From assembly GCA_025800385.1 (NCBI GenBank), contig JAOXRS010000232.1, forward strand, positions 1 through 51,295: a stretch of 51,295 bases of DNA. Direction: 5' to 3'. Each line of letters starts with the position of its first letter. Position 1 is the first letter of the stretch. The position numbers were made by a program, and so were the translations under genes. This stretch comes from Candidatus Albibeggiatoa sp. nov. NOAA. Its GTDB lineage: Bacteria; Pseudomonadota; Gammaproteobacteria; Beggiatoales; Beggiatoaceae. This document shows positions 20,034 through 30,600 of this stretch, piece after piece. The notes under the pieces are model-generated. The model ran no database searches, was not told where the DNA came from, and worked only from the letters and a program-made list of their open reading frames with translations.

Positions 20034-23000
20034 ATGTCTTATAAAAATACACTGTTGCTATTATTGTGTAGCAGCTTATCGAGCAACGCATTGGCTGACA
20101 TTCGTTATGAAGGTTTAAGCACACGTTGTTTAGTGAAAACCCAAGCTGAGAATTTTATGTATGCAGGGATTCAAATCTCTGGTGGCGAAAAAGAAGTCGA
20201 AATCAGCACACAAGCGGTTTCACAGATCACCAATAACCAGTTTATTCCTCAAATAGAAGTTAAAACCTTTCCTGAGGCTGTTTCTGTATATCGGGATGAT
20301 AATCCTAAGTTATCTACAGAACTTCAAACCACTTTAACCTTAACAGAGGGTTTTTATACCATCACAGTTAGTCCAGCAACTGCAGCAGAAGGGATTGCAA
20401 TTATCAATGCCTACGAAACTGGGGAAACAGAACAAGCGTTAGATTCGATTAGTACACGCTGTTATATCGGTGATAAAGATGAACATGCCATGATTGCAGG
20501 GATTCAAGTTCGTGGTAATAGCCCTCGTGCAGATTTCCGTGCGTATCAAATTAGTGAAATTCCCAATAACCCCTTCTTGCCTCGTTTACAGTTACAAACG
20601 TTCCCTGATGGGCAATTTTTTAATGAAGTCAAATCAGTATATCAACATGCCAATACAGGTTATGGCGGCGACCTAAAATTATTACATCGTATTCAAGACT
20701 TACAACAAGGCCTATATACAGCCACCGTGCAACCTTCCAATCAAGCAGGCATTGGCATTATTAACGTTGCTAAACCTGAAGCTATCACGCCTATCGATAA
20801 TATTTATGTTAATTATCAAAATGTAACACAAAGCCCCTCAACCGCAGCTAGTGTACAAGTACTTGCATTAAGCGAAGACAATCGAATTATGGTTGTTGGT
20901 TTTGACAATCGTACAATTCAGGTATGGGATACTAAAACAGGCAAGAAATTACAGACTCTGGTTGCAGATGAAGACCTTGGCACTTTTTACCCTGATGTGC
21001 ATTTTATGCCAACACACTCGAATGGTCGTCTCATATTAACGTCTACTTTTTCAGGTGACGTACGAATATGGGATAGAAAAACGGATGACAGAAAACAGTT
21101 ATCATTACCTGGTAAAATTGTAAGTTCCGTAAGTGATAGTGTGGTTAATCCCAACGGGCAACAAATTGCGTTAACTGACTACCACAATAATGTCATTCAA
21201 GTATGGAATATCTCAACAGATAGATTGATTCAAACCATTCGCATTGAGCCTGAAGCTAAAACAAAAACCATTAATCAAGCTTCATTTGATCCAACAGGCC
21301 AATTTTTTACTGCAACCACATCTAGCAATAAATTATATATTTGGAATACAGCTGATTTTAGTACAGCGCAAACATTTGAAAATGTGAAAGATTTTGCGTT
21401 TGATCCTACAGGAAAATGGCTAGCAACCGCAAGCTATAATGATAAAGCACAGGTTTGGAATACAACTACTTTTAATACTATATATACACTCTCTTTATCT
21501 CATTTAGAGCATGTTAGTTTCCATCCCAACAAAAACTTCTTATTGACTGTTGCAGATGAGGCAGTTATACGAGAACTACAAACAGGCCAACCCATTGCTA
21601 AATTAACGGGATATGGCACATATAACACCCAATTCCAGTTTCATCCTGAAGGTCAGTTTATTTTAGCATCCGCTGAAAAGTATAGACCTATATGGAATTT
21701 AGCCACTGTTAATAATCTCACTTCTGTACCATCAATACCTTTAGAAATTGCACCTATTCAAACATATCTACTTAACGAACAGTATACATTTAGCTCTGAT
21801 TGGGCATTTACCTTAAAAAGAGTCGCTGAAGAAAATGGAGTTAGAATTGATTTTAAACCGCTTTCAGATTTAATCGTTGAACAACCACAAGTAGAGATAC
21901 AGCGTGCTACGTCAATTACACCAAAAACGGCGTTATCAGTAGAGACTGTACAATCACAACGTATTGCGAATCAAACGACAGTATCATCATTTGCAATCAG
22001 CCCTGATCGACACACTATTGCAATCAATTCAGCGCAAGACAGCAGTATTTCTTTATGGGATGTATCTACAAATACTGAAGTCGGTCGTTTAAATAATCTG
22101 ACCTCCAACACCGTCCCACTAAGTTTTAGTCCTGATGGCCGTACATTGGCCTTTGGCACATGGGGTAAAGCGATACAACTTTTAGATGTAACAACAGGTA
22201 AATTACTCTTTAAATTAGAAGGGCATGCAGGTTGGCCTGAATCCATCACCTTTAATCCAGACAGTAATATATTATTTGTGACATCAGGTCGTCACATTTA
22301 TCTATGGAATACAACCACTGGCAAGCTCGAATCAACATTAATCCATACTCATCCTGTGACGGCAATTGCCTATGATCCTAACGAAAACACATTAGCATCT
22401 GGCTCGGGTTCTGAAAAAAGTACTGTGCAGTTATGGAATGTTGCAACGGGACAATCTATTTCAACATTTGAAACAACAAATAACATACATGCACTTGCTT
22501 TCCACCCTAACGGTAAAACATTGGCTATCAACAATGATAAACTTGGCATTATGTTGCTAGACGTGACAACAATGAAGAGTGAACTTCTAACGCAACCTAT
22601 AGTGGGCATAAATTACCAGAAGTCATTAGAGTTTAGTTCAGATGGAAATATGCTACTTTCTGGAAAAAGGTTATGGGATATAGCAACTAAAACAGTCACT
22701 GCAGACCTCAATACCTCTTCTATTCTAAATTTCCATACGAAGTTTACCAGTGATAAGCACTTTGTTGCCTTATCTCATAGTAACGCAACTGGTATAGAGT
22801 TATTAAATATATCTGAGTTGTATCAACTTAAATATCCTGCCGTTCAACACACAATAGCAGGAAATAAAGGAGGCACACGTGCGATAGCCTTTAGTCCTGA
22901 TGAGACATTATTAGCAACAGCATCTAACATTTATCAAGACAAAATCCATATATGGGATACTAAAACGGGTCAAAAAAGATATGACTTAGGAGAGTTAGTT

Positions 23001-23447
23001 CAAGATAGCCATTTAGATGGTTGTTATACCGAGTCTGGTCACATAGTCACATTAGGCCTATCCTTCGCTTGTAACCAACAGCTTAGCCCATATTGGGTCA
23101 ATTCACTTAACTTTAATACTGATGGGTCTATTTTAACAGCGATCATGAATAGCAACCCCAGCAGCACACGTTCATTCAATATCAGTACAGGTGAGCAAGT
23201 GACTGTTAATGATACGGGAGCAGAAGAAGTCATAACACATAACCTTACTGTTTCGGAAGCATATGACGGTAGAGTGATACAGCTTAAAGACGCGACAACA
23301 GGAGAGCTTCAACACTCACTAGCCACTAGAGTTCAAGATAATTTTATCGACTCAGAATCATTTAAGTTAAGCCCTAGTGGTCAATTCCTTACTTTTAAAA
23401 CAGGTGAAGGTGTTCAGCTTTTTGATATTAGTGAATTTCTAGAGTAG
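20034..23447 (+). CDS. secreted WD40 beta-propeller protein, paralog 2
   Basis: A 1137-residue exported protein and the shortest of the four paralogs. The signal peptide ends near residue 21 (SNALA). The two STRC-type domains (about 28-245) are very similar to those of the other paralogs. The WD40 region is more diverged and about 120-180 residues shorter, and its C-terminal part has fewer recognisable FSPDG...LWD repeats than the others. Its own promoter and terminator suggest a single-gene transcript. It is separated from paralog 1 by the methyltransferase-ATPase pair. Confidence 0.85.
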   Translation: MSYKNTLLLLLCSSLSSNALADIRYEGLSTRCLVKTQAENFMYAGIQISGGEKEVEISTQAVSQITNNQFIPQIEVKTFPEAVSVYRDDNPKLSTELQTTLTLTEGFYTITVSPATAAEGIAIINAYETGETEQALDSISTRCYIGDKDEHAMIAGIQVRGNSPRADFRAYQISEIPNNPFLPRLQLQTFPDGQFFNEVKSVYQHANTGYGGDLKLLHRIQDLQQGLYTATVQPSNQAGIGIINVAKPEAITPIDNIYVNYQNVTQSPSTAASVQVLALSEDNRIMVVGFDNRTIQVWDTKTGKKLQTLVADEDLGTFYPDVHFMPTHSNGRLILTSTFSGDVRIWDRKTDDRKQLSLPGKIVSSVSDSVVNPNGQQIALTDYHNNVIQVWNISTDRLIQTIRIEPEAKTKTINQASFDPTGQFFTATTSSNKLYIWNTADFSTAQTFENVKDFAFDPTGKWLATASYNDKAQVWNTTTFNTIYTLSLSHLEHVSFHPNKNFLLTVADEAVIRELQTGQPIAKLTGYGTYNTQFQFHPEGQFILASAEKYRPIWNLATVNNLTSVPSIPLEIAPIQTYLLNEQYTFSSDWAFTLKRVAEENGVRIDFKPLSDLIVEQPQVEIQRATSITPKTALSVETVQSQRIANQTTVSSFAISPDRHTIAINSAQDSSISLWDVSTNTEVGRLNNLTSNTVPLSFSPDGRTLAFGTWGKAIQLLDVTTGKLLFKLEGHAGWPESITFNPDSNILFVTSGRHIYLWNTTTGKLESTLIHTHPVTAIAYDPNENTLASGSGSEKSTVQLWNVATGQSISTFETTNNIHALAFHPNGKTLAINNDKLGIMLLDVTTMKSELLTQPIVGINYQKSLEFSSDGNMLLSGKRLWDIATKTVTADLNTSSILNFHTKFTSDKHFVALSHSNATGIELLNISELYQLKYPAVQHTIAGNKGGTRAIAFSPDETLLATASNIYQDKIHIWDTKTGQKRYDLGELVQDSHLDGCYTESGHIVTLGLSFACNQQLSPYWVNSLNFNTDGSILTAIMNSNPSSTRSFNISTGEQVTVNDTGAEEVITHNLTVSEAYDGRVIQLKDATTGELQHSLATRVQDNFIDSESFKLSPSGQFLTFKTGEGVQLFDISEFLE

Positions 23448-23466
23448 CTTTTTAATCTAATATGTT

Positions 23467-23502
23467 AAGAGGTGTAGATAATCTCATTTGCACCTCTTTT
23501 TT
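23467..23502 (+). terminator. intrinsic terminator after WD40 paralog 2
   Basis: AAGAGGTG (23467-23474) pairs with CACCTCTT (starting at 23491) and runs into a T-tract. The stem is the same as that after paralog 1; only the loop differs. Confidence 0.8.
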
Positions 23503-23592
23503 AAGCAATCAATCCATTAATTTTCCATGTTTATATCAATGATCTTATCAGATTTAAACAGCTTACCTTTACCTAACACCCCCTGTTTTCAT

Positions 23593-23620
23593 TAGACATA
23601 TCCAAAAAATCAGCTATATT
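23593..23620 (+). promoter_or_regulatory. conserved promoter of WD40 paralog 3
   Basis: TAGACA (23593-23598), 16 bases, then TATATT (23615-23620). Transcription would start near 23627. This rules out the upstream in-frame ATG at 23619 as a start and supports 23655. Confidence 0.72.
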
Positions 23621-23654
23621 GAGAGGTAATTTCTATTTTTTTAATGAGACAAAC

Positions 23655-26600
23655 ATGTATTATAAACATTTACTATTGCTGTTATTATTTAGCAGCGTAT
23701 GGGGCAGTGCATTAGCCGAAATTAGGTATGAAGGCTTAAGTACGCGCTGTTTGGTTAAAACTCAAGCTGAAAACTTCATGTATGCAGGGGTTCAAATCTC
23801 TGGAGGAGAAAAAGAAGTTAAAATCAGCGCACAAGCTGTTTCACAAATTGCCAATAATCAATTTATTCCGCAAATAGAAGTTAAAACCTTTCCTGAAGCC
23901 GTTTCGGTTTATCGTGATGATAACTCTGCATTATCCACAAAACTTGAAACCACTTTAACCTTGTCTGAAGGCCTTTATACCATTACAGTCAGTCCCGCCA
24001 CTGCTGCAGAAGGAATTGCAATTGTCAATGCGTATGAAACCCAAAATACAGATCAAAACCTAGAATCAATTAGTACCCGTTGTTATATCGGTACAGAAGC
24101 TGAGAATGCGATGATTGCTGGGATTAAGGTCAAAGACTATTACTCAAAAGCAGAATTTATCACATACCGAATTGATGATATTGCAAATAATTCATTATTG
24201 CCCACATTGCATTTGCAAACCTTTCCTGATGGCCAATTTTTTACTGAAGCAAATTCTTTATATAACAATCAAAACAGTGGCTATGATGGTAATGAAAAAT
24301 TACTGCATCGGATTCAATCTGTAGATCAAGGCTTGTATACAGCGACAATTCAACCATCAACCCAAGCGGGTGTGGGCATCGTAACTGTTGGGCAGCCAAG
24401 AACTATTCAACCTGTTGAAAAGAGAGGTCGTATTGGTTTTGCGAATCCAATTCGAATGAAATTTAGTCCTGATAATAAATACATCGCATCTGATATAGGC
24501 AGCTATATTATTGTGACTGACGTAGAAACAGGTGAAAATATATTTTTGGAATTTTTCTTCTCTGGAATATATGGTTCAGACGATCATGTATACACCCCAC
24601 CAACTGGAAAACTATTGTTATTTAGTCCAATCAATGCGAATGGGCAAATACTGACAGCCATGAACAATCAGGGCATTATTCAATTTTGGAATACCAAAAC
24701 TGCTGAGAGACTTTTTCAAATTGATGCCCAAACAACAGAGGCAACCGCAACATTTACTGCAGATGGTGAATGGTTTATTTTAGCGAATAATGATAAAACG
24801 CTACAAATTTGGGATGTTTCAGAAGGCAAACAGATTGGGTATTTAAATGGCAATGGTATTGATGATCTAAACCACGTCACCGCCAGTGATGATGGAAAAT
24901 ACATTGCTGCAGGTACGAATTCGACTATCTATATTTGGGAACTAGCCACGCGCAAACAAATTACGACGCTGAGTGCCAATGCAGACAATGCCCAATTTCA
25001 TCCTCGTGAAAATGCCCTACTTACTGCTGCTGGTTCAGTATTATATTTATGGGATATATTCACAAGTGAAAAAATTGCCGAATTACGCGGTCATACCACA
25101 CCAATTATATTTTTTGAGCTTGTTCAAAAGGGCTCAGTAGTCGTCTCGTATAGTGAAAATGAAACAAATACAAGGTATTGGAATGTTAATTACCCTTTAG
25201 ACCCTTTATCAGCAACACCACCAAAGCCAATTATTCTAAAACCTAACCCTTATATGTTGTCAGAAATCACGCCTAATGGGTCAGATACAACTATCGCATT
25301 TCATTCTAATTTAGAATTTTTTGCCGTAACAGGCGATGATACATCTATCTATTTTAAACAGATACTGGATTCAGTTTGGTATCCTCAAATACAAGTAGAA
25401 CAAGCCACAACAATTACACCAACAACACCTATTACTGATATATCAGCACCGACACAAGTTGGTGAGTCAGATGCAAACCTTGCTGCAACAGCTTCATTTA
25501 CATTGAGTCCTGATGGTCGTACTGCTGTGATTCATCCTGAGAAAGACACAACAATATACTTTTGGGATGTCGTCACAGACCAGAAAATAGGGCAATTAAA
25601 AGGACAAACGTATTATCCTGAACCTATGGTATTTAGTCCTGATGGTCGAATCTTAGCTTTTGGTGCGTGGGACAAAGCCATTCAACTATGGGATGTCACT
25701 ACAGGCAAGTCGTTATTCAGATTAGAAGACAATCCAAATCGCGTGCAATCAATTGCGTTTAGCCCTGATAACCAAACTGTTGCAACAGGTTTTCATTCTG
25801 ATCCTACGTTGCGTTTATGGGATGTCACCACGGGTCAGTTAAAAATGACACTGGAAGGACATACCGCACCTGTATCTTCAATCACATTTCATCCTACTGA
25901 AAACATACTGATAACCAGTTCCAATATTGAAACAGGGCTACAAATTCAAGGCACAATCAAACGCTGGAGTGCTACAACAGGGGAGCTTCTTTCATCGCAT
26001 CAAATGGGGCATGTCAAATCGTTAGTCTTTAGTCCTGACGGCAATACGTTAATTGTAAGCGAAAATGAGTACGATATTGCAATACTTGATACCGTGACCA
26101 TGAACAAAATAAATCAGCTAAATAGTCGTTTTACCACAGAGCATCTGGCTTTCAGTTCCGATGGCAAAACCTTAGCATCTAGTAATCATCTTGATACTGA
26201 ATTATGGAATATGGACACGAATACATCTGTTGCACAAGTGAGTGGCTCAGGTGCATCTCAATTTGTAGGTAACAGTACCGTTTTAGCATCTTCTACATCA
26301 AATGCGATTGATATTAAGTTGCAAAATAGCTCTGAACTGATTCAGCAAGATGCCTCTACAACTATTGCTATCCAACGCACATTGCCTCCACATCACGCAC
26401 CAGGTAACTTTACTAAAACGTTGCATTACAACTTTAGTCCTGATGGTCGCTTTTTTGCCTCAGGTGTCAATCGGTATGATGATGCAGTATGGCTTTGGGA
26501 TGCGGTAACAGGCAGAAAACTATTTAATTTAGGTAAAGTTTATGACTATGGGCCTTTTAAAATGTCATTGGATAGTCTGACTTATGCAACACAGTATGCA

Positions 26601-27416
26601 GCATCCTATGTCTTATCGCTTGATTTTAGCTCTGATGGGAAAATTTTAGCTGAGTCTGGTAGTGATATATTTCAGTATAGAATCATGCTTTGGAATACTG
26701 AGACAGGTCAAAAAATCGGCCAGCTTGCAGGACATAAAAGGCGAGTTAAATTGGTTAAATTTAGTCCTGATGGCAAAATACTCGCTTCACGTGCACTATC
26801 CAAAGAGGGAGAAAATATTGCAGGCAACTCGACCCCTTTTAGTGATGATAAAGTGATTCGTTTATGGGATGTCACTAATCAAACGGAAATACGCCAAATC
26901 AATCTTGATTATTCTGATGACTCCAATATTGTTGAGCAACTTGAGTTCAGTTCTGATGGCAAAACACTGGTTGCAGTATTTTCAGATAATGTTATTCGTT
27001 CTTGGGATGTGGCAACAGGTCAGTTAAAAGTGGCATTGACTGATAATCAATATGATACACAAATAGCAAGCTTAAGTTCAGATGCAACGCTGATGGCATC
27101 AACAAAAACTGATAGCAATGCGATTCAAATTTGGGACATCACAACGGGACAACTACTACAAACTTTAATGGGTCATTCAGATACTGTTGATAGCCTATTA
27201 TTTAGTCTTGATAATCAAACCCTAATTTCAAATTCAGCAGATAGTACGATCCTATTTTGGGATATAAAAACAGGTCGTATTAGATATACCATCCCTACTG
27301 CAAACAGTTTCAGAAGTGACAAAATGCAACTCAATGCTGATGGTAACCAACTTGCTATTGTTGATAGCAAAGGGCTTACTATCCAACTTTGGGATATTAG
27401 TACATATTTGAAATAA
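23655..27416 (+). CDS. secreted WD40 beta-propeller protein, paralog 3
   Basis: A 1253-residue exported protein. The start at 23655 gives a signal peptide (MYYKHLLLLL...GSALA) aligned with its paralogs and lies 35 bases after the conserved -10. An in-frame ATG at 23619 overlaps that promoter. Two STRC-type domains (about 28-245) precede a long WD40 region. Its C-terminal propeller segment, from GHSDTVDSLLFS onward, is nearly the same as that of paralog 4, which points to recent duplication or exchange between neighbours. No enzymatic motif is seen. The role is likely extracellular or periplasmic binding. Confidence 0.85.
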   Translation: MYYKHLLLLLLFSSVWGSALAEIRYEGLSTRCLVKTQAENFMYAGVQISGGEKEVKISAQAVSQIANNQFIPQIEVKTFPEAVSVYRDDNSALSTKLETTLTLSEGLYTITVSPATAAEGIAIVNAYETQNTDQNLESISTRCYIGTEAENAMIAGIKVKDYYSKAEFITYRIDDIANNSLLPTLHLQTFPDGQFFTEANSLYNNQNSGYDGNEKLLHRIQSVDQGLYTATIQPSTQAGVGIVTVGQPRTIQPVEKRGRIGFANPIRMKFSPDNKYIASDIGSYIIVTDVETGENIFLEFFFSGIYGSDDHVYTPPTGKLLLFSPINANGQILTAMNNQGIIQFWNTKTAERLFQIDAQTTEATATFTADGEWFILANNDKTLQIWDVSEGKQIGYLNGNGIDDLNHVTASDDGKYIAAGTNSTIYIWELATRKQITTLSANADNAQFHPRENALLTAAGSVLYLWDIFTSEKIAELRGHTTPIIFFELVQKGSVVVSYSENETNTRYWNVNYPLDPLSATPPKPIILKPNPYMLSEITPNGSDTTIAFHSNLEFFAVTGDDTSIYFKQILDSVWYPQIQVEQATTITPTTPITDISAPTQVGESDANLAATASFTLSPDGRTAVIHPEKDTTIYFWDVVTDQKIGQLKGQTYYPEPMVFSPDGRILAFGAWDKAIQLWDVTTGKSLFRLEDNPNRVQSIAFSPDNQTVATGFHSDPTLRLWDVTTGQLKMTLEGHTAPVSSITFHPTENILITSSNIETGLQIQGTIKRWSATTGELLSSHQMGHVKSLVFSPDGNTLIVSENEYDIAILDTVTMNKINQLNSRFTTEHLAFSSDGKTLASSNHLDTELWNMDTNTSVAQVSGSGASQFVGNSTVLASSTSNAIDIKLQNSSELIQQDASTTIAIQRTLPPHHAPGNFTKTLHYNFSPDGRFFASGVNRYDDAVWLWDAVTGRKLFNLGKVYDYGPFKMSLDSLTYATQYAASYVLSLDFSSDGKILAESGSDIFQYRIMLWNTETGQKIGQLAGHKRRVKLVKFSPDGKILASRALSKEGENIAGNSTPFSDDKVIRLWDVTNQTEIRQINLDYSDDSNIVEQLEFSSDGKTLVAVFSDNVIRSWDVATGQLKVALTDNQYDTQIASLSSDATLMASTKTDSNAIQIWDITTGQLLQTLMGHSDTVDSLLFSLDNQTLISNSADSTILFWDIKTGRIRYTIPTANSFRSDKMQLNADGNQLAIVDSKGLTIQLWDISTYLK

Positions 27417-27430
27417 ATTAGTGCAAATAA

Positions 27431-27496
27431 TTAGGACTATCAGTCTTTTAGAATTTTAAATCTACATTTTTTAAAACCTAAGATTGCTAGTCCTAA
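27431..27496. repeat. inverted repeat downstream of WD40 paralog 3
   Basis: TTAGGACTA (27431-27439) and TAGTCCTAA (27488-27496) are perfect complements separated by 48 bases. The loop is long for an intrinsic terminator and there is no T-run immediately after, so its role is uncertain. Confidence 0.4.
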
Positions 27497-27573
27497 TTTA
27501 GCCTTAAAAACCACCTAAAACTGAGTCTACTCATTCAAGCCATCCTGCATACCTTTCTAAAATCCAATCAAAT

Positions 27574-27601
27574 TAGACATACAAAAGAAATCAGCTATAT
27601 T
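27574..27601 (+). promoter_or_regulatory. conserved promoter of WD40 paralog 4
   Basis: TAGACA (27574-27579), 16 bases, then TATATT (27596-27601). The whole block down to the start codon (TAATTTCTA...TTTTTAATGAGA) closely matches paralog 3. Confidence 0.72.
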
Positions 27602-27635
27602 TATGAGTAATTTCTAGCTTTTTAATGAGAAAAAC

Positions 27636-30600
27636 ATGAATTATAAATATTTAATATTGCTGTTGTTGTTTAACAGCTTATGGAGCAATGTATCAGCTGA
27701 AATCTTGTATGAAAGCTTAAGTACACGCTGTTTGGTTAAATCTGAACCTGAAAATTTTATGTATGCAGGAATTCAAGTCTCTGCTGGTGGTCAGAAGGCA
27801 GTTAGAATTGGTGCACAAACTGTGGCTGACGTGCCTAACAATCAATTTATTCCTCAAATTGAAGTCAAAACCTTTCCTGAGGGCGTTTCCCTTTATCATG
27901 AGCCTAACCCTTACTCATTAAAACTCTTGGAAACAACTTTTCTTTTATCAGAGGGGTTTTACACCATCACAGTGAGTCCAGCTACAGCAGCAGAAGGCCT
28001 TGCTATTGTGTATGCTCGTGATGCTTCTCCAAAAAATAAAAAAACCTTAGAGTCAATTAGTACCCGTTGTTATATGGGTTCAGAGCCTGAAAATGCGATG
28101 ATTGCAGGGATTCAAATCAGTGGTGAAAAACCCAGAGCGGAGTTTATAAGCTACCGAATTGATGAAATCCCCAATAATCAGATTTTGCCTGCTTTAAGCT
28201 TGGAAACATTTCCTGATGGGCAGTTTTTTACTGAAGTAACATCATTGTATAACAATCCAAATACAGGCTATGACGGTAATATACCATTATTGCACCGTAT
28301 TCAAAACTTGAGTCAAGGCCTATATACCGCAACTATACGTCCTTCAAATCAAGCAGGTATTGGCATTATTACAGTGACAAAACCCAAAATCATTACACCT
28401 GTCAGCTCACTTCCATTATCCGCTAACAAACCCATTCAACTCAGTGCTGATAATAAAACCATGCTAATAGGCTCGGAAATATGGGATTTAGAAACAGGCG
28501 AACAACGTCTCATTTTAGACACTCAAGGCGTTTATGCACCACCTAAAATGGCATTTAGTCCACTTCATTCTAGTGGGCGGATTGTTGTGGCTGTATATAC
28601 GATTGGAAAAGTCGAGCTATGGAATACTTACACAGGAGAAAAAGAACAAGAATTCTCATTACCTCAAGGCACTTGGATGCAAATGGCATTAAGCCCTGAT
28701 GGTGAACAATTAGCGGTGAGTGGTCTGTATAGTGAGATTGATATTTGGGATATTTCAACAGGGGCACAACGCCACTCTATACCTATAGACATTGAGAGTC
28801 CCCATACATTCGAATTCGATCCAACAGGAAAGTTATTTGCAGCAACAACCCTAAATGGCAATGTGCATATTTGGGAAACTCGCACTTTTAATAAAATAAG
28901 CAGTATTAATACGTCAGCAGATACAATGCTGTTTAGTCCCAATGGAAAGATAATCGTCACCACAAATGACAACATTATTTCCATTTGGGATACGTTAACG
29001 GGCAAACAGATTGCACAAGGACTGACTCAACCAACAGATGAAGCATTAAGCCTTTTCTTTAACCCTGATGGCCACATTTTAGCGTCTTCCAATCGAAATG
29101 AAGAAAATATGCTAATTTGGAATATGTTGCCAATTTATTCATTGACGGCAATACCTGACAAGCCATTGATATTAAACCCAGAACCAAAATTCATACAAAA
29201 AAAATCGAATAACTCCAATCAACAAGCACATACTTTTAGCTCGGATTGGTCATTTTTAGCCACAACACATTCTGATGGAAATATCTATTTTGAAGCCGTA
29301 CCAGAATTAAACATTCCAATAAAAGTAGAAGTCGACCATTTCACACCCATTACGCCAAAAACACTTATCTCATCAGAAGACATACAATCATTACCAAAAA
29401 AAATAGCGGCTTGTTGTGATCTTTTCAATCTTGTAGTCAGTCCTGATGGACATAGCATTGCCACACATTCTGATGAATATTTGTTTTTATGGGATGTCAA
29501 AACGGGTACTGAAATTGGACGGCTTGAAAATCAATCTTATGCCACCTTGGCCAATCCATTGCGTTTCAGCCCTAATGGCAAAATATTAGCATTTGCAAGT
29601 CAGGATAACATGGTGCAACTATTTGATCTGACAACGGGTAATACAGTACTGACATTAAAAGAAGACCCAGCCGTTGTTCAAGCCCAATCTATTGCATTTA
29701 GCCCCGATAGCCAGACCATTGCCACGCATTTTCAACGCAATAACATTGTGCACCTTTGGGATGTGGCAACAGGCAGCTCAATCGCTAAACTTGAACATGA
29801 TGGCTATATTTCTGCAATGGCATTTCAGCCCGATGGAAAAACCTTAATTTCAGCTGTCAATGACTACTACAACCCTCCACAAAGTACGCTTTATTTATGG
29901 AATATTGCAACAGGCCAACAGATTTCTGTTAAAAATATTTCTCGCCATATCAATGCGATGGCCTTTAGTCCTGATGGTAAAACGTTAGTTGCGGGTCAAG
30001 ATGAGCTATTTTTGTTAGATACAGTCACATTAGATGAAGTAGCACAGTTTTCAGGTAAACCCTCGAATAAAATAAAAGCATTATCATTTAGCCCCAACGG
30101 TAAAATATTAGTATCTTCAGGTGGTTATACAGGCATGATATTTTGGGATATGAATACCAGAACCTTGCTTACACATGGTCAAAATTCAGGATATGGTCAA
30201 TTTATTACAGATAATGTCTTTGCTAGTTATCGGAATCAAGAGATATTTCTATATGATGTATCCACACTATATAAGCAACAAATACCCACACAGAATACAG
30301 TAGAACCTGTTGAACAACCTTCATTGCAAAATATAGCCATTAAAAACTCACTACAAGCACATTCATCCGATGTCTCAGCTATGGCTTTTAGTGCAGATGG
30401 AAACCTGTTTGCGTCAGGTGCAAATCGTTTCAATAGCAACGTTTATCTATGGAATCCTACAACAGGAAAACAACTATTTAGTTTAGGGGAACATTACACA
30501 TATACACCTCCCCCACGCCTTCCTCCTCAAATACTTTTTGAGCAAACCTTATATGAGTCTAGCTATATATTATCACTAGATTTTAGCTCTGACGGGAAAG

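Noticed and set aside
23619..23654. Upstream start for WD40 paralog 3
   Set aside because: It overlaps the conserved -10 element and would place a non-hydrophobic extension before the signal peptide.
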